DNA from: Indioceanicola profundi
GTDB lineage: Bacteria > Pseudomonadota > Alphaproteobacteria > Azospirillales > Azospirillaceae
Direction: 5' to 3'
Assembly: GCF_003568845.1 (NCBI RefSeq)
Contig: NZ_CP030126.1
Span: forward strand, 62,001-126,000
Length of the DNA stretch: 64,000 nt
Each line of letters opens with the position of its first letter. Position 1 is the first letter of the stretch. A model generated the notes under the pieces. That model saw nothing but the letters and a program-made list of their open reading frames with translations. It was not told the DNA's origin and ran no database searches. Position numbers and translations under genes: made by a program. Positions 1 through 8,978 of the stretch are shown piece after piece.

Positions 1-2
1 GC

Positions 3-521
3 CCCTCCATCCGCGCCAAGCCGGAGGGGGACGACCGCGAACGGCTGATCTGCCCGGACTGCGGCTATATCGTCTATGACAACCCCAAGATCGTCGTCGG
101 CTCCGTCGTTACAGACGAGGCCGGGCGAATCCTGCTGTGCCGCCGCGCCATCGAGCCGCGCAAGGGCTACTGGACCCTGCCCGCCGGCTATATGGAGCTG
201 AACGAGAGCACCATGGAGGGAGCCCGGCGGGAGGCGTGGGAAGAAGCCCGCGCCCGGATCGAGATCGACAGCCTGCTGGCCGTCTACAACATCCCCCGTA
301 TCAGCCAGGTGCAGCTCATCCACCGCGCGCACCTGGTCCATCCCCATATCGAGCCTGGGCTGGAAAGCCTGGAGGTGGCGATGTTCGCCTGGGATGATAT
401 CCCGTGGGCCGATCTGGCCTTTCCCAGCGTTCACTGGTCGCTCAAGGAATTCGCCAAGCGCCGGGGCGTGGCTGAATTCGCCCCGGGCGTGAATCCGACC
501 GACGCCGTGGACGGTCTCTAG
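3..521 (+). CDS. Nudix hydrolase with N-terminal zinc ribbon (5' end outside window)
   Basis: The frame is open from the window edge to a TAG at 519-521, so the start lies upstream. The visible N-terminal part carries [17 protein letters not shown], half of a zinc ribbon followed by the first strand of a Nudix fold. The Nudix box follows: G-x5-E (GYMELNE), then REAWEEA. The glycine normally found after the EE pair is Arg here, a change I associate with this zinc-ribbon subfamily. Such proteins hydrolyse nucleoside diphosphate-linked compounds (NADH or ADP-ribose type); the substrate here is not predictable. It ends 23 nt before the esterase gene and may share its transcript. Confidence 0.85.
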   Translation, partial: PSIRAKPEGDDRERLICPDCGYIVYDNPKIVVGSVVTDEAGRILLCRRAIEPRKGYWTLPAGYMELNESTMEGARREAWEEARARIEIDSLLAVYNIPRISQVQLIHRAHLVHPHIEPGLESLEVAMFAWDDIPWADLAFPSVHWSLKEFAKRRGVAEFAPGVNPTDAVDGL

Positions 522-544
522 CTCCGCAATCCAAGAAGACGAAG

Positions 545-1561
545 ATGCGCCTCCATCACGATATCCCCGCCGGCACCGTCACCCGCCTGTCGGTGCATTG
601 CCGTGCGCTGAAGGGCAACCTGCTGGGCGACCCGCATCTGCGGGCGGTGGACATCTGGACGCCGCCCGGACATGACGGGCGCGGCCTGCCGCTGCTGGTG
701 GATCTGGTCGGCTTCACCGGTTCCGGCCTGTCGCATACCAACTGGAAGAATTTCGGGGAAAATGTGCCGGAGCGGCTGGACCGGCTGACGGCGGAAGGGC
801 TGCTGCCGCCGGTGGCGGTGGCCTTCCCAGACGGATTCACCCGCCTGGGCGGCAACCAGTATGTCGACAGCCCCGTGCTGGGGAACTGGATGACCGCCAT
901 CTGCGATGAGATCGTGCCCGCGGTGGAAGCGCATATCGGCTGCGGCGGGGAGGGGCGGCGCGGCGTCTTCGGCAAGTCCAGCGGCGGTTACGGCGCCATC
1001 ATCCACGCCATGAAGCGGCCGGATGTCTGGAGTGCTGCCGCCTGCCATTCCGGCGACATGGCGTTCGAGCTGGTCTATCTGGCGGAGATGCCGGACACCC
1101 TCCGCGCACTTGCCAAGCACGGCATGTCGGTCGCCAACTTCATGGCGGCGCTGGAGCGGAGCTATGCCAGGAAGGTGGGCGGGCAGGACACCCATGTACT
1201 GATGTCCCTGGCCATGTGCGCCACCTACGACCCCGCCCCGGATGAGCCTTATGGCGTGCGCCTCCCCGTCACCTCCGACACCTGCGAGGTGATTCCGGAG
1301 CGCTGGGCCAACTGGCTGGCCTGGGACCCGACGGTGATCGCGCTCGACCATGTCGAGGCGCTGCGCAGCATGAAGGCCCTGTTCATCGATTGCGGCGATC
1401 AGGACCAGTACAATCTGGTCTATGGCGCCCGCCGCCTGCACCGGACCCTGACCCGCGCCGGCGTGCCCCACCGGTACGAGGAATTCCCGGACAATCACAG
1501 CGGCATCGACTACCGCATGGATGAGAGCCTGCCCTTCCTGGCGGCGGCGCTGTACGGCTGA
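545..1561 (+). CDS. Esterase, alpha/beta-hydrolase (esterase D / enterochelin esterase-like fold)
   Basis: The product is 338 residues with no signal peptide, so cytoplasmic. The nucleophile elbow GKSSG is at residues 143-147 (Ser145), preceded by a beta strand and followed by GYGAIIHAMKRPD. An acidic residue in DCGDQDQY and a histidine in FPDNHSGIDYR near the C-terminus complete a Ser-Asp-His triad. This order matches the putative esterase family (PF00756) that includes S-formylglutathione hydrolase and enterochelin esterases. The natural ester is not evident. It follows the Nudix gene closely and faces the DAAO-like gene, with 37 nt between their stop codons. Confidence 0.8.
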   Translation: MRLHHDIPAGTVTRLSVHCRALKGNLLGDPHLRAVDIWTPPGHDGRGLPLLVDLVGFTGSGLSHTNWKNFGENVPERLDRLTAEGLLPPVAVAFPDGFTRLGGNQYVDSPVLGNWMTAICDEIVPAVEAHIGCGGEGRRGVFGKSSGGYGAIIHAMKRPDVWSAAACHSGDMAFELVYLAEMPDTLRALAKHGMSVANFMAALERSYARKVGGQDTHVLMSLAMCATYDPAPDEPYGVRLPVTSDTCEVIPERWANWLAWDPTVIALDHVEALRSMKALFIDCGDQDQYNLVYGARRLHRTLTRAGVPHRYEEFPDNHSGIDYRMDESLPFLAAALYG

Positions 1562-1598
1562 GAGTATGGGCGGGAAGCCGGGGCCGTCGCATCTCGGC

Positions 1599-2777
1599 TC
1601 AGGCCGTCGCGAACAGCCCGGCGATGGTCCGCACCGCCAACTCCGCCTCGGCCCGGTCAGGCTCGGTGGAGGCGTCGCCATAGCCGAAGTAGTCGTCCGG
1701 GCCGACGAACTGGAACACCAGCCCGTCCTTCCGCGGCACGAAGGACACCTGTCTGTGGAACAGCCCGTAATCGACGCCGGCCTGCGGCATCATGCGGGCC
1801 AGCTGACCGCGCACGGGTACGACAGACTCGTCCCTGAACAGGGCGCGGGCGCCATAACCGGTGCAGTTCACCAAGGTCTTCTGCGGCAGCGCTGCGAAAT
1901 CTGCGGGATGGTGGAACTCCCGCACCTCCACATGGCCGCCATTGATCAGAAAGTCCGACATCAGCATCCGGAAATAGGGGGCGATGTTGAACATCATGAA
2001 GGTATTGCGCCGCACCGTGCCTTCGCCGAAGGGATGGCTGCCCGGTGCGAAATCCTGCCGGCCCGGCGACAGGTCGGGGACCAGCTCCCGACGCAGCTCT
2101 GCGAATTTCGGCCGGGCATCCGGCTCAGCGGGTGCGGACGGCCCGGACCCGTCCGGGATGTAATAGCTGTCGATCCACTCGACCGGGCTGGCCGGCAAGC
2201 CCAGCAGGCCCTGATAGGCGACGAAGGACCGCCGGCACATGCCTTCCCACAGGGATTTGAAGGCAGGGGTGGCATGCTGCTCCAGGCAGATGCGCGAGTC
2301 TGGCGACCAGACGCCGCTGGCATAGGAGGAGGCGACGCCCGGCGGCAGGTCCTTGGCATAGATTGTGACCTTCGCGCCGGCCCGCTGAAGCAGGATGGCA
2401 GTGGTCAGTCCGATGGCGCCGCAGCCGATCACGGCGATGTCGCGCTGGCCGGTCGCCATGGTCTTTTCCACGGCGACAGCGCCCGATCCCCAGGACAGGG
2501 ACCACCCGCTCCCGCCATGGCCGTAATGGTGGACGACATCCTTGTCGCCGATGCGCTCAAGCTCGATCCGGGGACCTTCGACCCGGAAGGGCCGGGTGCA
2601 GGCGGTGATATGGGTGATGCGGTCGACGCTGGCGCGCGGCGGGGTGAGCCGCAGGAGCGGCCCGCCGACTGAACCGGCGCCGCGGCCGGAAACCGCGCCG
2701 CAGCCGGCAAGCGCGCCGACACAGAAAGCCGCACCCGCTCCCGCCAACAGACGCCGCCGCGCAACCGCCAGACCCAT
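1599..2777 (-). CDS. Exported FAD-dependent D-amino-acid-oxidase-like lipoprotein, circularly permuted
   Basis: The ATG at 2777 is preceded by GAGGTTGGG and gives 392 residues starting MGLAVARRRLLAG, a twin-arginine-like signal, with an LAGC lipobox (Cys26). An upstream frame extension lacks both features and was not used. The FAD dinucleotide-binding motif VIGCGAIGLTTAI lies only after about 110 residues. The segment before it, with TRPFRVEGPRIELER and VVHHYGHGGSGWSLSWG, matches the usual C-terminal end of D-amino acid oxidases. After the Rossmann segment come the typical VNCTGYGA and VRGQLARM, and the protein then stops. It probably oxidises D-amino acids or a related amine outside the inner membrane. 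It lies downstream of the peptide-binding and FAH genes on the same strand, 152 nt away. Confidence 0.82.
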   Translation of the reverse strand: MGLAVARRRLLAGAGAAFCVGALAGCGAVSGRGAGSVGGPLLRLTPPRASVDRITHITACTRPFRVEGPRIELERIGDKDVVHHYGHGGSGWSLSWGSGAVAVEKTMATGQRDIAVIGCGAIGLTTAILLQRAGAKVTIYAKDLPPGVASSYASGVWSPDSRICLEQHATPAFKSLWEGMCRRSFVAYQGLLGLPASPVEWIDSYYIPDGSGPSAPAEPDARPKFAELRRELVPDLSPGRQDFAPGSHPFGEGTVRRNTFMMFNIAPYFRMLMSDFLINGGHVEVREFHHPADFAALPQKTLVNCTGYGARALFRDESVVPVRGQLARMMPQAGVDYGLFHRQVSFVPRKDGLVFQFVGPDDYFGYGDASTEPDRAEAELAVRTIAGLFATA

Positions 2778-2929
2778 CCCAACCTCGTCCGCTCCGGCCC
2801 CTGGGGGCGATCCTAGAATACTCCGGACGATGAGGTCACTCCCCATCCGGCAGCGCAGTGTACCCACCCTGGCATTGCCGCAGAAGGGTTATCCCATTCC
2901 GGGTGGCGGGTTGTCGGTCCCGCTGCGGC

Positions 2930-4516
2930 CTACCGCTCCACGCTCATCCAGCGGGTCAGGTGGATGTTGCGGATGTTCGGCTCCCAGCCCTTGACCTTGC
3001 GGCTCACCATGTTGGTGCTGACATAGACATAGAGCGGGATCAGCGGATGATCCTTCAGCATGATCAGCTCCGCCTCCTCCATCATGGCGCGGCGCTTGGC
3101 CGGGTCCGCCTCCACCGCCGCCCCCATGACCAGCCGGTCGAACTCCGGATTGGCGTAGCTGGAGTGGTTCTGGCCGGTATTGTCGCTTCGGAACAGGGAC
3201 AGGAAAGTGTAGGCGTCGTTGTAGTCGCCGATCCAGCCGTTGCGGACCACGTCCTTGTACCGCCGCTCCGCCCTGGTGCTCAGGAACACCTTCCATTCCT
3301 GGTTATTCAGGACCGTCTTCACCCCCAGCTTCTGCTGCCACATGGAAGCGATGGCGATGGCCGTCTTCCGGTGGTTCTCGGAGGTGTTGAACAGCAGCTC
3401 CACCGCCAGCGGCTTGCCGCCCTTGCCGTATCCATGCTTCGCCATCAGCGCGCGGGCCTTCTCGTCCCGCTGGGCCTGGGTCCAGCCGGCCCATTCGGGC
3501 TGGGGCACGCTGTAATTCTCGGTGCCCGGCGGGGTGAAGGCATAGGCGGGAATCTCGCCGGCCCCGGTGATCTTCTCCGTCAGGATGTCGCGGTCGATGG
3601 CCAGCGACAGGGCCGCGCGCAAGTCCGGGTTGGATGCCCAGGGCTCATTCTTCAGGTTGATGGAATAGAAGTAGGTGGAGAAGAAGGGAGCGACCCGGAA
3701 CTCCTCCGCCATATTGGCGCGCACCCAGGGAACCTGCCCCTCCGGCACGTCGTAGGTGATGTCCAGCTCGCCGGAGCGGAAGCGCTTCAACTCCGTCTCC
3801 CGGTTCTCCGTCGGGTAATAGAAGACCTCGTCGATTTTCACCCCGGCCGCATCGTGGAAGCGGGGATTCTTCACCAGCTTGATGTGCCCCTGCGGCACGG
3901 CCTCCGCCAGGGTATAGGCGCCGTTGGAGGCCAGATTGCCCGGCTTGATGAAGTCCGCCCCGTGCTTCTCCACACTGGCCCGCGGCAGGGCGTATGTCGC
4001 GTGGTGCTGAAGGGAAGAGACGAAGTAGCTGGTCGGCGCCTCCAGCGTGACGCGAAGGGTGCGGGCATCCACCGCCTCCACCCCCATGGCCTCCGGCGGC
4101 ATCTCACCCTTGGAGATGGCCTCGGCATTCTTCACCGGCCACAGGAAGAAGGCGTAGCGGGAGTTTGTGGCCGGATCGACCAGCCGCCGCCAGGCGAAGA
4201 CGAAATCGTCCGCCGTCACCGGCGTGCCGTCCGACCAGACATTCCCCTCCCGCAGGATGAAGCTGTAGGTCAGCCCGTCCTCGCTGACGCTCCAGTCGGT
4301 GGCGGCCCCGTCGATCAGCGTTCCCTGGGCATCCAGGGTCATCAGCCCCTCGAACAGGTCGTACTGGATCCAGGACTCGCCCTCGCCGGTGGATTTATGC
4401 GGGTCCAGCGTCTCCGGCTCGGCCCCGTTGCCCCGGTGCAGCACCATCTGCGCCTCTGCGGGCGCTGCCGCCAGCACAGCGCCTACGGCCAACGCGGCCA
4501 GCCAGTTCTTCAGCAT
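2930..4516 (-). CDS. Peptide/dipeptide ABC transporter substrate-binding protein (OppA/DppA family, SBP_bac_5)
   Basis: The product is 528 residues and begins MLKNWLAALAVGAVLAAAPAEAQ, a Sec signal peptide with AxA cleavage. The ATG at 4516 was preferred over a GTG at 4525 because GGAG sits 8 nt upstream of the ATG but directly against the GTG. The mature part has hallmarks of family 5 binding proteins: TLDPHKSTGEGESWIQYDLFEGLM near the N-terminus, the SFILREGNVWSDGTPVTADDFVFAWRR block and AALSLAIDRDIL. It delivers oligopeptides to an inner-membrane permease, but no permease or ATPase gene is adjacent. The start is 5 nt after the FAH stop, so the two are probably translationally coupled. Confidence 0.88.
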   Translation of the reverse strand: MLKNWLAALAVGAVLAAAPAEAQMVLHRGNGAEPETLDPHKSTGEGESWIQYDLFEGLMTLDAQGTLIDGAATDWSVSEDGLTYSFILREGNVWSDGTPVTADDFVFAWRRLVDPATNSRYAFFLWPVKNAEAISKGEMPPEAMGVEAVDARTLRVTLEAPTSYFVSSLQHHATYALPRASVEKHGADFIKPGNLASNGAYTLAEAVPQGHIKLVKNPRFHDAAGVKIDEVFYYPTENRETELKRFRSGELDITYDVPEGQVPWVRANMAEEFRVAPFFSTYFYSINLKNEPWASNPDLRAALSLAIDRDILTEKITGAGEIPAYAFTPPGTENYSVPQPEWAGWTQAQRDEKARALMAKHGYGKGGKPLAVELLFNTSENHRKTAIAIASMWQQKLGVKTVLNNQEWKVFLSTRAERRYKDVVRNGWIGDYNDAYTFLSLFRSDNTGQNHSSYANPEFDRLVMGAAVEADPAKRRAMMEEAELIMLKDHPLIPLYVYVSTNMVSRKVKGWEPNIRNIHLTRWMSVER

Positions 4517-4521
4517 CCGCG

Positions 4522-5208
4522 TCACTCCACTCGCGTGACCAGCCGGCCGACGCCCTCGATCTCCGCCACCATCTCGTCGCCTGCGGTCACCGCTCCGACG
4601 CCGGCCGGGGTACCGGTGAAGATCAGGTCGCCAGGGCGCAGTTCGAACAGGCGGGACAGGTGCGTGATGACCTCCGCCACGTTCCAGGTCATGTCGGACA
4701 GGTCGCCCTGCTGCCGCACCGCGCCATTGACGGACAGGCGGATGGCGCCCTTGGCCGGATGCCCGGCCTCAGCCACGGGGATCAGGGCGGAAACCGGGGC
4801 GGAATGGTCGAAGGCCTTGCCCACTTCCCAGGGCTGGCCCTTGCCCTTGGCCGCACCTTGCAGGTCGCGCCGGGTCAGGTCGTTGCCGACGGCATAGCCC
4901 CAGATATGGTCCAGCGCCCGCTCCACCGCGATGTCGCGGCCGGCCGTGCCGATGGCGGCCACCAGCTCCACCTCATGATGCAGGTTGCTGGTGCCGGGCG
5001 GGTAGGGCACCGGGGCGTCGCCGGTGACCAGCGCATAAGCCGGCTTCATGAAGAAGAAGGGCGGTTCCCGCGTCGGGTCCCCGCCCATCTCCCGCGCATG
5101 GTCGGCATAGTTGCGGCCGACGCAGAAGATGCGCCGGACGGGAAAGCGCGCCGTCGCGCCCTTCACGGGAATGCCGGGCTGCTCAGGGGCGGGAATGACG
5201 AACTGCAT
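4522..5208 (-). CDS. Fumarylacetoacetate hydrolase family protein (fumarylpyruvate/acylpyruvate hydrolase-like)
   Basis: The ATG at 5208 gives 228 residues, the usual size of short FAH proteins. Longer in-frame extensions upstream are arginine-rich and unlike the family. Visible motifs are RIFCVGRNYADHAREMG at the start of the catalytic fold, the metal ligands Glu79 and Glu81 in HHEVEL, Asp110 in GNDLTRRDLQ, and the C-terminal PGDLIFTGTPAGVGAV. Members cleave C-C bonds of acylpyruvates such as fumarylpyruvate using Mg or Mn. It is the first gene of a minus-strand group with the peptide-binding protein. The pathway link is not obvious, so the substrate is left open. Confidence 0.85.
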   Translation of the reverse strand: MQFVIPAPEQPGIPVKGATARFPVRRIFCVGRNYADHAREMGGDPTREPPFFFMKPAYALVTGDAPVPYPPGTSNLHHEVELVAAIGTAGRDIAVERALDHIWGYAVGNDLTRRDLQGAAKGKGQPWEVGKAFDHSAPVSALIPVAEAGHPAKGAIRLSVNGAVRQQGDLSDMTWNVAEVITHLSRLFELRPGDLIFTGTPAGVGAVTAGDEMVAEIEGVGRLVTRVE

Positions 5209-5369
5209 GGGCGGAGTGCCTCTATGTTCCGGGGTCCGGCGGCAGCATTCCCCAGCGGGAGCGGCGGCGCAAGCGGCAGCCGCCAGCCTTCCCGTCCGGC
5301 ACCGATTGTTCTTGAAATGTTCGCGTCGCTCGGGGACATTTGCCGACGTGTCCGAATAGCCTGATCCCC

Positions 5370-6530
5370 ATGCCCCACCGCCTGCCGACGGAAGATATCC
5401 CATTCGACCCGCCCCCGCCGGACGAGTTCGGCGCGCCCGGGCCGGACGATCTGCTGCCCGATCGGGCGGTCAAGGGGCGGGGCGCTGTCAGCAACCGCAC
5501 CGGACGGTTCGAGCGGGAGGTGCGGCAGCGCACCGATGACGGCTGGTCACGGCCGGAGGTGCTTGCGGAAGAGACACCCCCGCTCCGCACCACCCTGGCG
5601 GACGACGCCACCCGGACCATCATCGCCCGCAACGACAGCCCGGACATCCCCTTCGACCGCAGCATCAACCCCTATCGGGGCTGCGAACACGGGTGCGTCT
5701 ACTGTTTCGCCCGGCCCACCCATGCCTTCCTGGGCCTGTCGCCGGGGCTGGATTTCGAGACCCGACTGTTCCGCAAGCCGGACGCGGCGAAGCTGCTGGC
5801 GGCGGAGTTGCGTCGCAAGGGCTATGAGCCCCGGCCCATCGCGCTCGGAGCCAACACCGATCCCTACCAGCCGGTGGAGCGGGAGCAGAGGATCACCCGG
5901 GAGGTGCTGGAGGTATTGCGCGACTTCCGCCACCCGGTCGGCATCGTCACCAAGTCCCATCTGGTGACCCGCGACATCGACATACTGGCGGAGATGGCGG
6001 CGGACGGGCTGGCCATGGTCAGCACCTCCATCACCACGCTGGACCGGGATCTTGCCCGGACCATGGAGCCGCGGGCCGGCACGCCGCAGCGCAGGCTGGA
6101 CGCCATCCGGGCGCTGAGCAGCGCCGGCATCCCCACGGCCGTGCTGGCCAGCCCCATGGCGCCCGGCCTGAACGACCATGAGATGGAGTCGATCCTGGAA
6201 GCGGCGGCGGAGGCCGGTGCGACGTACGCCAGCTATATCCTGCTGCGTCTGCCGCTGGAGATATCCGGCCTGTTCGAGGAATGGCTGCACGCCCATGCCC
6301 CGAACCGGGCGGCACGGGTGCTGAAGCTGATCCGCGAGATGCGGGACGGGCAGCTCTATCAGGCTGGTTTCGGCACCCGCATGCGCGGAACCGGCCCCTA
6401 TGCCGACCTGCTGTCCCGCCGCTTCAAGCTGGCCTGCCGGCGGCTGGGGCTGAACGACCGGCGCTGGGACCTGGACTGCGGCAAGTTCCGCCCGCCCCCG
6501 GCGCCGGGCGACCAGTTGGGCCTGTTCTAG
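5370..6530 (+). CDS. Radical SAM protein of the PA0069/Rv2578c family
   Basis: The ATG at 5370 gives 386 residues. A TTG at 5340 with GGGGA upstream is a credible alternative, so the start is uncertain. The cluster motif is CEHGCVYC (Cys105, Cys109, Cys112), the C-x3-C-x2-C pattern of radical SAM enzymes, within SINPYRGCEHGC. Conserved blocks further on include GANTDPYQPVE, TKSHLVTRDIDIL and STSITTLD. The family is widespread and distantly resembles spore photoproduct lyase-type enzymes, but its substrate is not established. It is divergent from the FAH gene with 161 nt between starts, so both promoters must lie there. Confidence 0.85.
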   Translation: MPHRLPTEDIPFDPPPPDEFGAPGPDDLLPDRAVKGRGAVSNRTGRFEREVRQRTDDGWSRPEVLAEETPPLRTTLADDATRTIIARNDSPDIPFDRSINPYRGCEHGCVYCFARPTHAFLGLSPGLDFETRLFRKPDAAKLLAAELRRKGYEPRPIALGANTDPYQPVEREQRITREVLEVLRDFRHPVGIVTKSHLVTRDIDILAEMAADGLAMVSTSITTLDRDLARTMEPRAGTPQRRLDAIRALSSAGIPTAVLASPMAPGLNDHEMESILEAAAEAGATYASYILLRLPLEISGLFEEWLHAHAPNRAARVLKLIREMRDGQLYQAGFGTRMRGTGPYADLLSRRFKLACRRLGLNDRRWDLDCGKFRPPPAPGDQLGLF

Positions 6531-6540
6531 GTCCGGCCGA

Positions 6541-7395
6541 TCAGGGCAGCAGCGCATCCGTGCGCGGCTTCGGCAGCACGTCCAGCCAGGCGCCGTACAT
6601 GGGGTTGGGCAGAACCACCCAGCGCAGGTCGAACTGCGCCTGATGCTCCGCCATCAGCTCCGCCCGGCGGTCGGTGTCGTCCTTGCGGGTGACGGAGATC
6701 ATGTCGCTGAACTGGTCGCCCACGGCCATGACGATGCGGTAATCCGCGGCGGCCTTGGCACGGCGGGTGCCCTTGTCGCTGGGCCAGTCCGGCTGCTCAT
6801 TTTTCAGCATCATGTGCTCGGGCGGGATGTCCCCGAAGCCGACGGCCTTCATGTTCGCCAGCGTGTCCGCCTCCTGCGGGCAGGGGACGTCCGCGCCTGG
6901 GCGCGGTTCACATTCGCGATTGGTGACGAAGAGCGGGGTCACCCCGGCCTCGCGCAGGGCCGCTACGAACGCCACGGCTCCGGGCGTGGCCCTCGCCCGC
7001 CGGGTGGCCAGCCACTCGTCCCAGAGCTTCTGGTCGAAGCCGGGCCGGCCGCGCTGGATCATCCAGGCCTCGAACGGGCTGTTGTCCAGCACGGTCTCAT
7101 CCACGTCGAAGATCACGGCCGGGGGCTTGCCGGCCCCGCCGTCCGCCTGCTCCAGCGCTGCCGACCCTGGCTGCGCCAGCGCCTGCGGCAGGCGGATTTC
7201 GGCGAGCTGGTAGGCCTGCCGGGCCACCTGTGCGAACTCGACGGAGCGCTGCACCCACAATGTGGCATCCAGCCGCTCATCCCCGTCCGTCAGCTGCGGC
7301 GTCGGCCTGGCTTCGTCCTGCGGCGCACGCTGGGCGGACGCAGGCAGGGCAAACAGAAGGCCGAGGACAGCGGCGGCTGCGGCGGGGCGGATCAT
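6541..7395 (-). CDS. HAD-superfamily acid phosphatase (class C / e(P4)-like 5'-nucleotidase)
   Basis: This 284-residue protein begins MIRPAAAAAVLGLLFALPASAQ, a signal peptide cleaved after ASA, so it is periplasmic. The HAD motif I is VIFDVDETVLDN (Asp97, Asp99), motif II is LFVTNRECE, and motif IV is GDQFSDM. The helical region with WVQRSVEFAQVARQAYQLA before motif I is typical of e(P4) acid phosphatases. No lipobox cysteine is present, unlike the Haemophilus lipoprotein. It likely dephosphorylates nucleotides or other phosphomonoesters. It converges on the radical SAM gene, with 10 nt between their stop codons. Confidence 0.85.
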   Translation of the reverse strand: MIRPAAAAAVLGLLFALPASAQRAPQDEARPTPQLTDGDERLDATLWVQRSVEFAQVARQAYQLAEIRLPQALAQPGSAALEQADGGAGKPPAVIFDVDETVLDNSPFEAWMIQRGRPGFDQKLWDEWLATRRARATPGAVAFVAALREAGVTPLFVTNRECEPRPGADVPCPQEADTLANMKAVGFGDIPPEHMMLKNEQPDWPSDKGTRRAKAAADYRIVMAVGDQFSDMISVTRKDDTDRRAELMAEHQAQFDLRWVVLPNPMYGAWLDVLPKPRTDALLP

Positions 7396-7489
7396 GGAAA
7401 GCGCCTGTCACAAAAGTGAAACGGACCTCCCCATTAGCTGGTTCGGTCCGTTCCCGCTAGCCCCTTCGGGCAGGTTTCCGACGCCGTGT

Positions 7490-8737
7490 CTAGGCCGCAA
7501 CGGTGCGGTGCTTGCCGCGGCTGTCGTGCTTGAGGATGAAGGACCTGATCTGCGGCTCGATCTGCTCGCGCCAACGGCGGCCGTTGAAGATGCCGTAATG
7601 GCCGACGCCCTTCTGAAGCAGGTCCACCTTCATTCCGTCGGGCAGGCTGGAGCAGAGCCTGTGGGCGGCGATGGTCTGGCCGGGGGCGGAGATGTCGTCC
7701 AACTCCCCCTCCACCGTCATCAGCGCCGTCCTGGTGATGGCGGAGCAATCGACGGTGACGCCGCGGATCTTCATGGTGCCGCGGGGCAGATCGCGGTCCT
7801 GGAACACGGATTTGACCGTTTCCAGATAGAACTCCGCCGTAAGGTCCAGGACGGACAGATACTCGTCATAGAATTTGCGGTGTGCCTCCGCGCTTTCTCC
7901 GTCGCCGCGCACCAGATGGCGGAACAGGCCCAGATGCTCGCCCACATGCCGGTCCAGATTCATGGACATGAAGCCTGTGAGCTGGATGAATCCCGGATAG
8001 ACCTGCCGCATCCCGCCCGGATAATAGACCGGGACGGAGTGGATCACGTTGCGCGCGAACCACTCGATGTCGCGGGTCTCGGCAAGCTGCGTCACCACAG
8101 TGGGGGCGGCGGAGGTGTCGACCGGGCCGCCCATCAGCGTCATGGTGCGCGGCTGGCAAGGATCGTCCATCTGCGCCATCAGCGCCACCGCCGCCAGAAC
8201 CGGCACGACCGGCTGGCACACGGCGATGACGTGGACGTCGGGGCCGAGGTGACGGATGAAATCCATCACATACTCGACGTAATCCTCGAAACCGAAACGG
8301 CCGCGGGCCAGCGGCACCATCTTCGCGTCGGCCCAGTCGGTGATGTAGACGTCGTGGTTCTGCATCAACTGGGCGACCGTGCCGCGCAGCAGGGTCGCGT
8401 AATGGCCGGACAGCGGGGCCACCAGCAGCACCTTGGGATGGTCGTTGGGCACGGCGCGCTGGAAGCGCAGCAGCGTGCCGAACGGCTTCTCCAGCACCGG
8501 CACCTCGGTGACCTTCACCTCGCGCCCGTTCACCATGGTGGTGGGCAGCCCGAACTCCGGCTTGCCCCAGCGCCGGGTCGTGCGCTCCAGCAGCTCGGCT
8601 CCGGCGGCGATGGCGCGCCCGGCCTTGGTGTAGGAGCCTGGGAAGAACGGGTTCTGGAACGTGGCCTGGGTCGCCTCCGCCACAAGGCGGAGCGGAGTCA
8701 GCGCAGCATGCTGCATGTCATAGAGCTGGTAGAGCAA
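7490..8737 (-). CDS. phaZ: Intracellular polyhydroxybutyrate depolymerase
   Basis: The protein has 415 residues and no signal peptide. The N-terminus MLYQLYDMQHAALTPLR and the central blocks KVLLVAPLSGHYATLLRGTV and DVYITDWADAKMVP are typical of the Ralstonia-type intracellular PHB depolymerase. The nucleophile is a cysteine in VIAVCQP (Cys174), in place of the serine of extracellular depolymerases. The histidine of the triad is in GVGHYGIFNGRRW near the C-terminus. It mobilises native PHB granules to hydroxybutyrate oligomers or monomers. It is probably transcribed alone; the 240 nt upstream separate it from the stress-protein gene. Confidence 0.93.
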   Translation of the reverse strand: MLYQLYDMQHAALTPLRLVAEATQATFQNPFFPGSYTKAGRAIAAGAELLERTTRRWGKPEFGLPTTMVNGREVKVTEVPVLEKPFGTLLRFQRAVPNDHPKVLLVAPLSGHYATLLRGTVAQLMQNHDVYITDWADAKMVPLARGRFGFEDYVEYVMDFIRHLGPDVHVIAVCQPVVPVLAAVALMAQMDDPCQPRTMTLMGGPVDTSAAPTVVTQLAETRDIEWFARNVIHSVPVYYPGGMRQVYPGFIQLTGFMSMNLDRHVGEHLGLFRHLVRGDGESAEAHRKFYDEYLSVLDLTAEFYLETVKSVFQDRDLPRGTMKIRGVTVDCSAITRTALMTVEGELDDISAPGQTIAAHRLCSSLPDGMKVDLLQKGVGHYGIFNGRRWREQIEPQIRSFILKHDSRGKHRTVAA

Positions 8738-8924
8738 CCTTAGGCCCTCTCTTGAACGCCGGTCTGGCCGGTCAGGAAGGCGGCCCGTTCCGAATGTCCC
8801 CGCACCGCACTGATCCAGGTGCTCGCGATGGGGGCAACCGACCCGGCCGCCACGACTGTCAGACTAGGGCGGATGGATTAGTCCATGTGGTGTCCAGCCT
8901 ATATCCCGGCCGGTTTATTGCAAA

Positions 8925-8966
8925 ATGCTTTCGCGAGAAGCGGGCCGGGCCGGACGCGCCGGCCCG
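8925..8966 (-). terminator. Hairpin pair downstream of the stress-protein gene
   Basis: A perfect 8-bp stem (8946-8953 with 8959-8966, 5-nt loop) lies 12 nt past the stop of the minus-strand stress gene. A weaker stem follows in the direction of transcription, then ATTTTGC. It could terminate that transcript before phaZ. The T-run is short, so this is tentative. Confidence 0.4.
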
Positions 8967-8978
8967 GATGCTTCCAGG

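Noticed and set aside
7421-7451. ACGGACC...GGTCCGT inverted repeat downstream of phaZ as a terminator
   Set aside because: Seven base pairs with a 17-nt loop and no T-tract; too weak to support.
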